From the NCBI GenBank assembly GCA_010094045.1, contig ML986646.1, forward strand, positions 183,167-247,166: DNA of 64,000 nt, given 5' to 3'. A model generated the notes under the pieces. The model was not told where the DNA came from and made no database searches. It saw only the letters and a list, made by a program, of their open reading frames with translations. The position numbers and the translations under genes are program-made. Shown in pieces: positions 32,901 to 47,601 of this stretch. The DNA is from Lojkania enalia (Eukaryota; Ascomycota; Dothideomycetes; Pleosporales). Every line of letters starts with the position of its first letter. Position 1 is the stretch's first letter.

Positions 32901-34895
32901 CTTTGGTGTCGTAAGTGGAAACTTTCTCATCGACGGCAAGCCACTTCCTTCCTCCTTCCAACGTTCGACTGGATTCGCTGAACAAATGGACGTTCATGAA
33001 TCTACCGCCACAGTGCGTGAGGCATTACAATTCTCAGCCAGATTGCGTCAACCCAGGGAGGTCCCCCTGCAGGAGAAATATGATTATGTGGAGAAGATTA
33101 TCGACCTCTTGGAAATGCGTGATATTGCTGGTGCGGCTATTGGGAAGACTGGAGCTGGACTAAATCAAGAACAGCGAAAAGTGAGATAGTCCTCTTCGTC
33201 TTCATGGATAATACTAATTCATACATATAGCGGGTGACGATTGGCGTAGAGCTGGCCTCGAAGCCAGAACTTCTGATGTTTTTAGATGAACCCACGTCGG
33301 GTCTTGATTCAGGCGCCGCTTTCAACATTGTCCGGTTTCTACGCAAGCTTGCGGATTCCGGTCAGGCTATCCTTTGTACAATTCACCAACCATCTTCAGT
33401 CCTATTCGAGCATTTCGACCAGCTCCTCCTACTCAAGAGTGGTGGTCGCGTGGCGTACTTCGGCGAACTAGGAAAAGACAGCCGGACCTTGTTGGATTAT
33501 CTAGAGGGCAACGGAGCGAAGAAATGCCCACCACAGGCAAACCCAGCAGAATACATGCTAGAGTCTATTGGTGCCGGCAACCCAGACTACAAAGGCAAGG
33601 ACTGGGGTGATGTCTGGCAGTCCTCACTCCAAAATGAGAAACTGACTCAGGAAATTCAAGAAATTATTCGCAAGAGGCGAGAAGCTTCGACAACCGAACA
33701 AACTCGCGATGACCGAGAATATGCCATGCCATACACCACGCAGCTCTATGTTGTTATCCACCGAAGCTTTGTCGCAATGTGGAGGGATCCTCCGTATGTG
33801 ATCGGCATGTTCATGCTTCACATCTTCACCGGTCTCTTCAACACGTTCACGTTCTGGCATTTGGGCAATAGCCGAATCGACATGCAATCGCGGCTCTTCT
33901 CTGTTTTCATGACTTTGACAATATCCCCACCTCTGATTCAGCAGCTTCAACCTCGTTTCTTGAATATGCGATCGATTTACGAGTCTCGAGAAGGGAGCTC
34001 AAAGATTTACTCATGGGTTGCTTTTGTATGTGGTGCTATCCTAAGCGAGATACCCTACCGTATTGTAGCTGGTACCATTTACTGTAAGTCATTGGCCCAT
34101 ATTCTAGCCCAGAGCAGAAGCTAACTCAAGATAGGGTGCTGTTGGTACTGGGCAACCTGGTTCCCCCGTGATACTTACACTTCAGCTAGTGTCTGGCTAT
34201 TCGTCATTGTTTTCGAACTCTACTACCTAGGCTTCGGTCAGATGATTGCTGCCCTCAGTCCTAATGAGCTTCTTGCTTCACTGCTTGTCCCACTCTTCTT
34301 TACATTCAGTAAGCCTATAAACCACAACAAATTGGCACGTCTTAACTTGAGTAGTTGTCAGTTTCTGCGGTGTTGTTGTTCCCTATGCAGCCCTTCCTAC
34401 CTTCTGGCAGAGTTGGATGTACTGGCTTACGCCGTTCCATTACCTTCTCGAGGGCATATTAGCCTTGCTAACTGATAGTGTCCCCATCCAATGTGACACT
34501 AATGAACTAGCGATCTTCCCACCCCCACCGGGCCAAGACTGCCAAACGTATGCTGGTAGCTTCACGGAACAATCCGGAGGGTATGTGCAGACGCAGCCCA
34601 ATGGGGACTGTGGCTTCTGCCAGTATGCTAGCGGCACTCAATTCGCTGCCAGTTTCAACGTTATGCCTCAGAACATTTGGCGCGACTTTGGCATAATGTG
34701 TAAGTAATATCTTTGATGCTACCGTGCCAATGCTGATCATTGATAGGGGCGTTTACCTTTTTCAACTTTGCTGTTGTGTTCGCATGCACCTGGCTTTATG
34801 TAGGTGGTTTCCGCAAAATCAAATCATTCTTTAGCCCGAAAGACCGGAAGAACAAGAAGGAGATGAAACAGAGGCAAGCTGGGGACGTATCGTAA
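29905..34895 (+). CDS. PDR-type (ABCG) full-length ABC multidrug transporter
   Basis: Five exons give 1,598 residues; introns are 33181-33230, 34084-34134, 34309-34354 and 34700-34746. Domain order is NBD1-TMD1-NBD2-TMD2. NBD1 has the fungal degenerate Walker A GRPGAGCS near residue 284 (Cys replaces Lys), signature VSGGE near 400 and a WDNSTRGLDAS block. NBD2 has an intact Walker A (GASGAGKTT near 981), the variant signature LNQEQRKR completed only across the first splice, and LDEPTSGLDSG. Extended extracellular loops with cysteines precede the last membrane segment. The family exports hydrophobic drugs and toxins across the plasma membrane. The N-terminal 200 residues are acidic and serine-rich, as in Snq2/CDR-type pumps. 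The exact substrate cannot be told. The repeat island lies directly upstream. Confidence 0.95.
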
Positions 34896-36697
34896 AGCCA
34901 TGGCAATGTGCCGAAAAGCTTGCCATTTGGAGTCCTGGTTTTGGGGTCGGGTGGATTCGTCCCGGCCGCGGACCGAACCATCAGCCTTATTCCCTGAAGG
35001 GAAATATGGGGAACCCCAAGTTTCGGAATTGTACAATATCATGGGCGTTTGGTTGAGGCTTATAGATAGATGGTGCGCTGTATGTACATATCCAGGAAGG
35101 TGGGAGGGGGGGAGACGGGAGGCGGTCTATGACTTCTACATCATACGAGTGTACGATAATTAATTGCAGAGGCGGTGTACACTGCTCAACCTGTATATCA
35201 TGGCTATTGGATAGTGCCCATCAACTCATGCGATTATCTTCGAGGGCCCAAGAACTGGGCATTTCTCGGCCTCGTGTCGAGTTCGCGTCATACCGGGCAA
35301 TTGCAAATGTTGTGCAAGGGACTCGATGTCGAACGTTTGTGCGACAACTGGGTGCAACTGCGCGATTTCCAGTATATCCCAACATTACCCAAAGGTAATG
35401 GCGTGCTCTAGCGCCAATGTGCCGAAGCAATATGGCAGTTGGGTTCGGGACGGAGAGGCAACGGCGTCGAGTGGACGGACGCTCGGGGACGATTTCCTTA
35501 ATCCAAGAAGATGTCTACTGCTAAACCCCCAATTGCCTCGCTACTTCCGGCGCTGTCGCAGGAGAGGCTCCGCCCGCCCGAGTTAAGCTGGATCGAGATG
35601 TGCAATCATGGCGCAGGGATTGGATAATAGCGCAATCTGGCCTGGAGCGCACGCCCCTCAGCTGGCGTTCCGATTTTACTTCGCGCACTGCGCAGGAATT
35701 GTGGCAATGAGGGCGGCAAAGTGAGATAAAGACAGATTCGGCCATGACTCTTGGGCATCCTCCTGGGCATCGTCGTGAACGTGAAACGGGAAGGGTCCCC
35801 AGCGTCCCTGGAGGTTCCGTCGTTATCCTGCGCGCTGAGCCCATTTGCTGTACTGCGTCGTTGAGGCATCACGAGATGTTGCAAGACGTGCGTGAATTTT
35901 GGACAGTGTGTCTGTGACTCTTGTGTCCAATGATGTGGCTGCTGGCGTTTGGCGGGTGACTAAGAGCCGCGAACGAGAGCAACCGAGGCTCGTGTGACGT
36001 ATGATAGTTCTTTCACAACCCTCTGCCCTCGAACCCCACAACGCCCGCATGCGGAGGACTGAAAGACTGCAGGGCCTGGATCACCGTCACCGTCCGTGGG
36101 CAAGAGCAGGGCTCAGCATTCCGTATTGGCTTGCCTGCGCAGCCGCTCGGCTCCCCGTTTTATAACACCTGTTCTCTGATTTCCACCACCTGTCGTCATG
36201 TGAGACGGGCTCCACCGGGGGATCTTCGAGAGATGACATCTTGTTGACGGCTCCCTTGCAGCAAGAGCGACATCGACGTTTTCTTGATGCGGGCTCTTTC
36301 ACGACTACCCAGCCCCAGCTACTTCACAAGGCTGGGTTTCCATTTCCGCTTGCCGCATCACCCAGCACCGCCTCTGTCCGACATATTTTCGTACCCGACC
36401 TCTCCCGAAACCTGGAGCTCACTTCGGCCTGCAGCAACACCCCCAACACCCAATCAGCACTATTCACTCTATACACTAAACCGACTAGCCGGAGCGGGCA
36501 CACTGTCCAGACTGAATCGCCTTCCGAACCGTGCGAGAGACGACGTTGCCATGGAGTCTATTAAAGGGACCTCAGACCCCCTCATTCGAACATCAAGCCC
36601 AGCTCCTCTTGCACAAGACTTTGCCCGTCAACAAGTGCATAAGCAGCAGCGCTCTAATTTCCACTCTACCTCCATTCCTGCTCGAGTATCCGGCACA
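34896..36697. other. PEPCK upstream region and leader
   Basis: This 1.8-kb region is without a supported gene. From about 36200 to 36690 it is pyrimidine-rich, as in long fungal 5' leaders. It includes a CCG-N7-CCG site at 36084-36096 and a CCGGGG (CreA-type SYGGRG) match near 36215. Frames on either strand have no domain. Confidence 0.45.
36084..36096 (+). promoter_or_regulatory. CCG-N7-CCG candidate AcuK/AcuM site
   Basis: The site is CCG, seven bases, CCG, lying about 600 bp upstream of the PEPCK start. In Aspergillus nidulans the zinc-cluster regulators AcuK and AcuM induce gluconeogenic genes such as PEPCK and are described as recognising this spacing. Here it is only a sequence match. 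Confidence 0.4.
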
Positions 36698-38798
36698 ATG
36701 GTCTCCCAACCCGTTAACAAGACGGCCCTCCACCCGTCGGGTATCCAGTACGTTCTCGTCCCCTCCTCAGCTATTGTGCCGGTTGCTTGAACCCGGGGAG
36801 CTTCAACTAACTGCACTTGCCAGCCCAAACAAGGAGCACACTGAAATCGAAGAAGAGCTCCACGATACGGCACACATTGACTACGACCGTGTGGCTATCG
36901 TAAGTGTTTCCGGGTAACAACAGTGTCTCGCGTGCCTCGTCGCTGACACATTACCTCTTGCTCAGGTTGCCAACCCTTCCGTTGCTGCCCTCTATGAAGA
37001 CGCTCTCGTGTACGAATCTGGCTCTGCCATTACATCAACCGGCGCCCTCTCCGCATATTCAGGTGCCAAGACTGGCCGTTCACCATCTGACAAGCGAATT
37101 GTGGAGGAAGACTCATCAAAGAAGGACGTCTGGTGGGGTCCGGTAAACAAGCCGATGACACCCGAAGTAAGTTATAGGTTTCCGTTTTTTTGCCTCAAAC
37201 TATCCCTCTTTCCCCTCAAAAACTCGTGGCAAACGTCATTAGCGATGGTGTGAGCCGCCGAGTGATGTTCCCGAAGCCTTTTGTGGTCTCGACCCCCCTG
37301 TGCGCCGAGCTGCATGCTGTGGCTTTCCCCGCATCACACTCCATGCATGCATGACAGGTGCCGCCGCCTTCTGGCCGGTTACCACGTGCCATTGGCATGC
37401 CGTCACATTGCTTTTCTGAGGCGCTAATTATGATCGCAGGTCTGGCGCATCAATCGTGAACGAGCTGTTGACTACCTCAACACAAGGAACCGTATCTATG
37501 TTGTCGATGGATTCGCTGGTTGGGACGAGCGATATCGAATTCGCGTGCGAGTCGTCTGCGCTCGCGCCTACCATGCTCTATTCATGCGCAACATGCTTAT
37601 TAGGCCAACGCGGGAAGAACTCGAGCATTTCCATCCCGACTACGTAATCTACAATGCCGGTGCTTTCCCCGCAAATAGGTACACTACCGGCATGACTTCA
37701 TCAACATCCGTTGCCATCAACTTTTCCGAAAAGGAGATGGTTATCCTTGGTACCGAGTACGCCGGCGAGATGAAGAAGGGTATCTTTACTGTACTCTTTT
37801 ACGAAATGCCTGTTAAGCACAACGTCCTCACCCTGCACTCGTCAGCAAACGAGGGCAAGGATGGTGACGTTACCGTCTTTTTCGGCCTATCTGGCACTGG
37901 CAAAACGACTCTGTCGGCTGACCCCAAGCGTGCGCTCATCGGCGACGACGAGCACTGCTGGAGCGACAAGGGCGTTTTTAACATTGAGGGTGGTTGCTAC
38001 GCCAAGTGCATTGGCTTGTCTGCTGAGAAGGAGCCTGATATCTTTGGCGCCATCCGATTTGGTGCCATCCTCGAGAACGTTGTCTTCGACCCTGCTTCCC
38101 GTGTTGTCGACTATGACGATGATACCCTGACGGAGAACACCCGTTGCGCCTACCCCATCGAATATATCGAGAACACCAAGATTCCTTGCATTTCGTCCAA
38201 GCACCCCAAGAACATTATTCTCCTTACTTGCGATGCCCGCGGTGTCCTTCCTCCTATTTCCAAGCTTAACAGCGAGCAGACCATGTACCACTTTATTTCC
38301 GGATATACCTCCAAGATGGCTGGTACCGAGCAAGGTGTAACAGAACCCCAAGCAACCTTTTCATCCTGCTTCGCTCAACCCTTCCTGGCTCTCCACCCTA
38401 TGCGCTATGCAAAGATGCTCGCTGAGAAGATCGAGGAGCACAAGGCTGATGCATGGCTCCTTAATACCGGCTGGGTCGGCGCTGGTGCCACCACTGGTGG
38501 CAAGCGCTGCCCGCTCAAGTACACTCGCGCCATCCTCGATGCTATTCACTCCGGTGAACTCGCAAAGGTCGAATACGAAACCTACGAGACTTTCAACCTT
38601 TCCGTTCCTAAGTCATGCCCCAACGTCCCTGACGAACTCCTCAACCCCGCTAAGTCGTGGAACGGCACTGCGGACTTCAAGGGTGAAGTCGAGAAGCTCG
38701 GCAAGCTTTTCATGGAGAACTTCAAGAAGTATGAAGATGAGGCTACTTCGGCAGTCATCAAGGCTGGTCCTCATGTGTGTTGCTGCCCTAAGCATTAA
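36698..38798 (+). CDS. PCK1: Phosphoenolpyruvate carboxykinase (ATP-type)
   Basis: Four exons give 561 residues; introns are 36748-36823, 36900-36965 and 37167-37439. The enzyme converts oxaloacetate and ATP to phosphoenolpyruvate, the committed step of gluconeogenesis in the cytosol. The P-loop [13 protein letters not shown] lies near residue 258, preceded by a substrate-binding block around [11 protein letters not shown], and followed by GDDEHCWSD and the [11 protein letters not shown] block. The short first exon ([16 protein letters not shown]) is the usual fungal N-terminus. The C-terminus ends [10 protein letters not shown], which is unusual. A GT in that last stretch (CAT|GTGTGT) could mark one more intron that would give a different tail. 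Regulation by carbon source is expected for the family and is consistent with the upstream sites noted. Confidence 0.95.
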
Positions 38799-39784
38799 GC
38801 ATATGCATTTAGGTTTGTTTCTTACGTTTTTGACAGACTGGATGATACAAAACTTTTCCTTGCCTTTCTAAAGACGAGCGAGCCGATGAACATACCACCA
38901 TTTCTTAGCATTTCTTCCTTTATTTTTACATATTTATATCTCATATTTCTTAGGAGGATGGACATGCCCTCCTTTGTTGTATTATCGACCGTTTCGATTG
39001 ACGTGGGAGCTTCATCACTGAGCTTCCGGACCTGAATACGAAAGTACGAGACCTGGATTTGGAGTCGGGTTTGGATATTATTGGTGCGTATGGACTTAAG
39101 AGTGCCTCTGGATGCATTGATGGAGGTGTTGGTAGATAAGTATGGAGATGTCGGGACTGTTTAGAAAATCGAATGGTTCCTGTTGAGACTTTGTATTGCT
39201 GCGTTACTCGAGTTTTTGTGATGTGTTTAAGTTCATGCTACTAATTTCTGCACTGATATAACTCGTTGGTCTAATCTGTGTTGCAATAGTAGTCCCTATT
39301 CCCGCCGGATTATATAAGACCTCCTGAACTGCATGTTTATCGGCGAGGTGGCTTTATGCCTAAAGCGGGTGGACTATAGTTAGCATTTAAGTTACTTGCA
39401 CTGCATCAGTAGCTATATTGACCCATAAAGGTTCTTATTATTAGATGTAAGAAAGATCCATCCGTTCAATATGAGCCTTAGCGCTATACTGTAATCAAAC
39501 GCGTGTTCCTCTTGGAGAAATCACGAAAAGTGAGATAATAATTCGAAAAAAATTAGGATGCATCTCCTAGAGAAAGTGGCTGAAGCCACCTAATTTCGTG
39601 AATAGAAACGCGCCCCATTATATGGTAGATATTAGAGAGTTTGCGTGGTTGACAGCAGACTAGCGCACTTACGGACAGCCGTGCCAAGCATCCAGGACGT
39701 CCAAGCTCCAAAAGTCCAACGATATACAAAGCAAACCTTCCGACACGACAATGTTTTCCAAACCGAACAAAGGCCCTGTACGAA
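38799..39784. other. Spacer between PEPCK and the TAPT1-like gene
   Basis: This 986-bp AT-rich stretch should hold the PEPCK 3' UTR and the promoter of the next gene, both on the plus strand. No supported gene is seen. A minus-strand frame at 39553-39939 overlaps the next start and has no recognisable motif. Confidence 0.45.
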
Positions 39785-42748
39785 ATGAACGGGGCCGACT
39801 CTTCAAGGATGAACGGTGAATTCCGGGTTTCAAGATTCGAACAATTGCCTACACCCTCACTTTCCCCCCAACCAGATGATGTGGCATCATCCTCATCGGA
39901 GCGCTGCAACGGAGAAGACAAGAGTGTGAAATTGGGCATTGAGGTAGCATCAGTTGGAGGCTTGGATGGCAGCGGAAGCCGGAGTACCAGTTTGAGTAGT
40001 CAAAGGCAGAGCATAAACGATGAGGCGATTCTGTCGGATTCGAGTGAAAGAGCGCGGCCCGTACCTAAAATTAAGAGGCCCGGTGACGGTCGTAGGAGGA
40101 GCAGCGTCTCGGAGCAAGAGAAGATCTTAAAGCTTAGCCCGAAACAAATACACGAACTTACAGGCGAACCCTCGAGTATACCGATTCGAGCAGCGACGCC
40201 GATTCCTGAGGATATGATGGAGGGTGATGCGGATACCGAGGAGGGGGATGCGAAGGAGAGCAAGGCTTTGGGTATTCCGGGAGATGCAATCGAGTTGAAT
40301 GTGGAGAGGCATAACAATGATGAGAGGAGGAGCATATCAAAGATTCTCAGTGTGAAGCAAGATAACGAGATCATCGTTAAATCGCCCTTCGATTCGAAAC
40401 ATGGTCGTCCAGCGCTCAGCTCGAGAGCCATTTCCACACCTGCCCTCATGCGAAGGAAACATTCTAATCAGAGGAACCAAGGACAAGCGGTTGACGGCGA
40501 AGTGGAAAAACGCACTGGCAGACATATTCCTCCGCCCTTGAACCTCGACCATAAAAACAACACCGCTGAATCGTCCATGAAGCAGCCGCCCCAAGACAGA
40601 AAACGCGACACATCGCCAATACCTGCTTCCATACCACTTCCGCCTTTCTCAATGCCGACCTTCCTTTCCCTCGAGCTAGCCCCCGACAGACCATCTCCAT
40701 TGTATATTTACCGATCTTCGACTACCGAATTCCCTTATGAATCTTCGAAAATTAAGTATGAGCGCCTGATCAGCTTTCTCTTCCTGCCACCGATACTGGA
40801 AAAGGTATTAGCATTCGGCGCGTTTGCCTGTCTAGATGCTTGGATGCACATTCTAACCATCCTGCCTTTGCGTTTCCTTATCGCCGTAGGAATTTTAGTA
40901 AGGTGGTGGGGCTCCGTCTTTATCATGGAAGTCCATGACCTATGGAGCTTCGTGTATAGCGGGCTTGGAAGAGTTTGGCGGAGACGGAGAAGGACTACTG
41001 ACACTCCAACCCCTGCACTTAGCACACCAGCTGATGAGACTCATCCAACACAATCGCGACGGCGTTCTGTTTCTGCTACTGCTGTTGCTCCGCCTAGTTC
41101 CACGTCTGTGACTAAGGACTATGGTAAAGCGACATTCAACAACCCGGTACCAGAGCTCAAGGAGAAGCAAATGCGTCGTTCTCGCTCTCGCCATAGGCGC
41201 TTGAAATCGGCTCCATCAGCTCTGCTTCCAAGTCACAAGGCCGATATTCTTAAAGGACTCCTTGTTATCACCAGCTGTGCCGTTTTGATGCGCTTTGATG
41301 CTAGCAGGATGTACCACGGGATCCGTGGTCAAGCTGCCATCAAGCTCTATGTCATATATAACGTCCTCGAGGTCTGCGATCGTCTTCTCTCAGCGATTGG
41401 ACAGGATGTCCTCGAATGCCTCTTCTCCCGCGAAACTCTGGATAGGAAACCCAACGGCCGAAGCAAGGTCATTCGTCCATTCTGGATGTTCGTCCTTGCG
41501 CTTGTATACAATGTCGCTCATGCTGCCGCGCTCTTCTACCAGGTTATCACGCTCAACGTCGCCGTCAATTCCTATTCAAACGCTTTGCTGACCCTGCTCA
41601 TGTCTAATCAGTTCGTCGAAATTAAGGGCACGGTTTTCAAAAAGTTTGAGAAGGAGAATTTGTTTCAGCTCACCTGTTCCGATATTGTCGAGCGCTTTCA
41701 GTTATGCCTTATGCTTCTTATCATCGCCATGCGGAACATTGTGGAGGTCGGCGGACTGAGCATTACGAATGGAGGTACGACCTCTTCTTGGACTAGTGGG
41801 CTAGGACCTGGCAATTCTACCTCTCCGCTCTCGGCTTCAAGTATCATACCACTCAGCTTCACCATCTTTCCCAAGTGGATTGGCCAGGTCTTAAACCCAT
41901 TCTTACTAGTGCTTGGAAGCGAGATGCTAGTCGACTGGCTCAAGCACGCGTACATCACCAAGTTCAACCAGACAAAGCCAGCGGTATACGACAAGTTCTT
42001 CGATGTTCTAGCGAAGGACTACTATTCCGATGTAAGCCCCGCATGCCACCCTATCTATTGTTGTCCTATCCACTAATAATCTCACTAGGCATTCTCAGAA
42101 CCTCAGTTAACCCGTCGTCTCGGCCTCCCCACCCTCCCCCTATCTTGCCTCTTCATACGCGCCGCCATCCAAACCTACCACATGTTCATCGCAACCCACA
42201 TGCCGCTTCCATTTCCCTCAGCTTCAACCTCCGTAACAGAAGCCTTCTCACCCGCGACCTCCCCTTCCACAACTGCTGCTCTAGCTCACATCGACCAACT
42301 CTTCCGGCGGGCCCTCGGCCGGTCATCCTTTGGCGCCGGCAGCATCCCCAACCAAGCACCCTGGTACAACTTCCTGAAATGGGATCTCGACGACGTCATC
42401 GCCTTCACCGCCATGGTTCTCGTCTTCCTAGTCCTATACCTCCTCCTCCTAGCCTTCAAACTCGTGCTCGGTATGATCATGCTCAAAATCGCGCGGAATC
42501 GGTTCGCCGGGATGAAAGAGCGGGAGATAATGAGCGTGGAGACAGGCGGGAAGAGGTTGGGCGGTTGGGGTGTTGTAGATGTAGATGAGGAGAAGAGGAA
42601 GTGGATATATAGCGACGATTCGAAGGGATTGGAGAAGTTGAAGGAGAGGGATGAGAGGGATAAGCGGAAGGAAGAGAGAGAACGGGAGGAGGGGACAGGA
42701 TTTGGACATGTTAGTCGGTATTCTATGGTCGCAAAGAGGATTTGGTAG
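39785..42748 (+). CDS. TAPT1/Emp65-family ER membrane protein
   Basis: Two exons give 968 residues; the intron is 42032-42088. The first 280 residues are low-complexity, Ser/Pro/Glu-rich and probably disordered. A conserved membrane core follows from about residue 315: an ERLISFLFLPP helix, FGAFACLDAWMHILTILPLRF, then the IGQDVLECLFS motif and further hydrophobic helices to the C-terminal part (FTAMVLVFLVLYLLLLAFK). Human TAPT1 and yeast Emp65 are the known relatives. Emp65 works with Slp1 at the ER in protecting newly made membrane or soluble proteins from degradation. The C-terminus is a charged helix rich in Lys, Glu and Arg. The ATG at 39785 is followed by a second in-frame Met at residue 9, so the exact start is open. 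Confidence 0.9.
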
Positions 42749-45550
42749 AATGAATTACTCATCCATCCATCCCTTCTTTAGCACAATAATCGTAGAGGAA
42801 TTTGGTAGTAGGGGTTTTTCGGAATGGACATCAGCTGGTGTGTAATTGTTCACATCATGTTGCTTCTGCCTGGCTTAATGGCGATGTGAAGCGCGGATTT
42901 TATTCATCACGAAGTGAGCGAGTGCTATGTTGTTCTTGTCCACCTCCCTCCCTAAAACAGCACCCCCGCTCCCCTTTCTCACACTCGGCCCACGTATCTC
43001 CCGTCCGAACCTCGTTCTTTATATCGACGTTGCCTCATATATCCCCCGTTTACGGTGCAAGCTGTCCATGAGGAGGAAGCTCCTGCCCCCCAAACTACCC
43101 AGATAAGCTGGCTCGGCGAATCGGTATCCATGGCTATGGACGCCGGTATCAGGCCAACATTGTGTGTACGTTGCCCGACATCTGTAGCGGGTGTAGGCGA
43201 TGTGGAGGTTGGATTTGTGGTGGAGGGAGTGTATGGAATGGCGTGATTTAGGGGGGGTCACATATAGATGGAGGTTTGGAAGTCAAGTGTTTGGTGTTGG
43301 GAGCTCTCGGAGAGAATAGCTGTTGGTTTGGATTGAGATGTTTTACGGTGTGACGGAGTGTGGTAGTGTAAGGTATGTAACTTGTATAAGGAGAGGATGG
43401 TGATATTTCTTGGCGAGGAATGAGCGGGGTTTTTTTTTTTTTTTTTTTTTTTTCGCGTTTCGAGGCTGAGATTCAGCGGCTCCTTTATCATGTATGCGAC
43501 CTTGCATTCTTGAATATTCGGAATTTTGCATCTAGGCTATGTTTTCTGCGTAGAGAAGCATGAAAACCCGGATTCGTGCTGGTAATGGTTCTAAGCTTGA
43601 GTGTTGCGAAATTGCTATAGTAGCATTCAAGTACCAAGTAGAAAGTAATATACAACCTATAAGCTTCGAAGAATTGATTAGGGGAATAGTAGCACATCTC
43701 CTATATATGAGGTAGTTGTAAAGAGGTATATAACATTCCCTTAAGATTTCTGGTTCTACTGTTATGTAAAGATTGGCGTAAGGCATATAGAAGATACTAA
43801 TAAGTAGACGAGGAAATAGACAACAGTTAATCTATATACGTAGAGTAGCTAGACGGATATATACTATAACATTGACATAGCTTTTCATTTATAGTATAGG
43901 TATGTACGTACTTGAGTATATAATAAAGTTTTGTCCCTTATACTAATATAAGTAGAAAGGTTAGCAAATAATATCCTCGAACCCGCACAGCAAAATCTAT
44001 AGATTAGGCGCTCGAAACCTTTAGAACGACTAATACCCATTTTAGATGGGTAAGAGATATATATGTCTACCTAGCACATAACTAACACACGACCCTCGCC
44101 GTACTACAACGCACGGTTCTAAACCAGCAACCTCGACTTATCAGTATGAAACAACAGCTATAGGTAACATCCCCCAAAATAACTTATACTGGGCCGAACA
44201 GGGATTAAAAGCAGTACGAGGCATGCATATATCCCATACCGCAACCCCGTTCGGAGTCTCGTTTCTACTTACCATCTCCCTCAAAACCCGCTTAGCTCAC
44301 TTCTATCCTTGATTCGAATCCTCGCCAGGCGGAAATTCTCATATTTATGCTATGTCTTTACCACTAGAAGCCAAGCCCGTACCAATGCTAAGCGCAAAAT
44401 CCAGCCTCTATTTTCCATCTCCAATTCCATCCACCAGCACACACTCCGCTCCGACAAGCCCCCTCCTAATCGTCTCTTCCCCCAGCCTGTACCGTAGAAT
44501 ATACATATTGCACGTCATACATTTCCCAATAACCAAACGCGTCTTTCCAAGCAACCTAATCCATCTATTCAATCTCTCATTTCTATGCGCCTGACCAAGC
44601 TATTACTACACCACCGCCCCTAATACTCCGAGAAATTTGTCAGTTAATACGGTTAAAACCTCGCCATCCTTCGAATTCCCAGTCGAATGTCGCGAAATAC
44701 GCGCCCGTAGCACCAAGTGAGTGAGTAGGTAGATATAGGTGGGGTAGTAGACAAGTCCCAAATAGCTGCTGAACGCTGTGCGAACATGAACGTACATATA
44801 CATATATATGGATATGGGAAACAGCCTGCCCAAGCCTTATATATATATATATATGCCTCACTCCCCAACACACACCAACTTAGCCCCCCAGAAACCTCAA
44901 AAACCCCACGCCATCAACCCTAACTGGTCTAATCTCATGCACGGCCATTACTAAACACCATTAGCATATTCTAAAATATACTCAACATCTCCAAAGAAAA
45001 AAAACTCGGGTATTGTTCCTATATCCCATATACTCCCTCCCTATCTCGCATTCTTCCTTCACCCAAATATACAAAAACCCTCACATCCACACCAATCTAA
45101 CTTCTCCCACCCATCCGGAAATCAAACCCCAAATCAAAAAAGAATAACGACGCTAATGCAACCAAACTAAACCCCACCACCCAAAAAACACCCCTCCAAA
45201 CGCCACCTTGCACACACCCCCTCTTTAACAAAAAAATTTGGTATAAACAGGTGTTGGCGCCCATGCAAGTTATAATGTATGCAAACACAAAAATTACAGA
45301 AACCCACAAATCCCACAACCCGCGCATTCATGCCCGGGGGTTTAAAAAAAAAAAAAAAAACAAAGGAGTGGAGGACCAAGCGCCACGGTGCCGAATTTCT
45401 TTTACGCCAATAAACTCCGCGCACCGTGTATGGGAGGTATATATAGGTCTCGGACTAGGGTGTGTGGAAAATACCGAAGCGGAAAATTCGGCATGCCGTC
45501 GAAGGAGGAGGGGGGGTTGAGGTTCGGAGTATACGCAAGGTAGGTAGATT
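42749..45550. other. Repeat-rich spacer between TAPT1-like and kinase genes
   Basis: No gene is supported in 2.8 kb. It contains a 24-nt T run (43430-43453), an AT-rich section at about 43500-44100, tRNA-like T-arm motifs at 43975-43986 and 44311-44321 that do not fold as cloverleafs, and an A+C-biased block at about 44350-45260. The last part probably includes the kinase 3' UTR, read on the minus strand as G+T-rich. Confidence 0.45.

Positions 45551-47601
<2,051 letters not shown>

Noticed and set aside
36904..37253. Short plus-strand frames inside the PEPCK gene
   Set aside because: They are exon 3 and intron 3 read through; splicing at 36900-36965 and 37167-37439 restores the conserved enzyme.
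43900..44340. Candidate tRNA genes
   Set aside because: T-loop-like GGTTCGA and TTCGAATCC motifs are present, but acceptor, D and anticodon stems do not pair, so no functional tRNA is supported.
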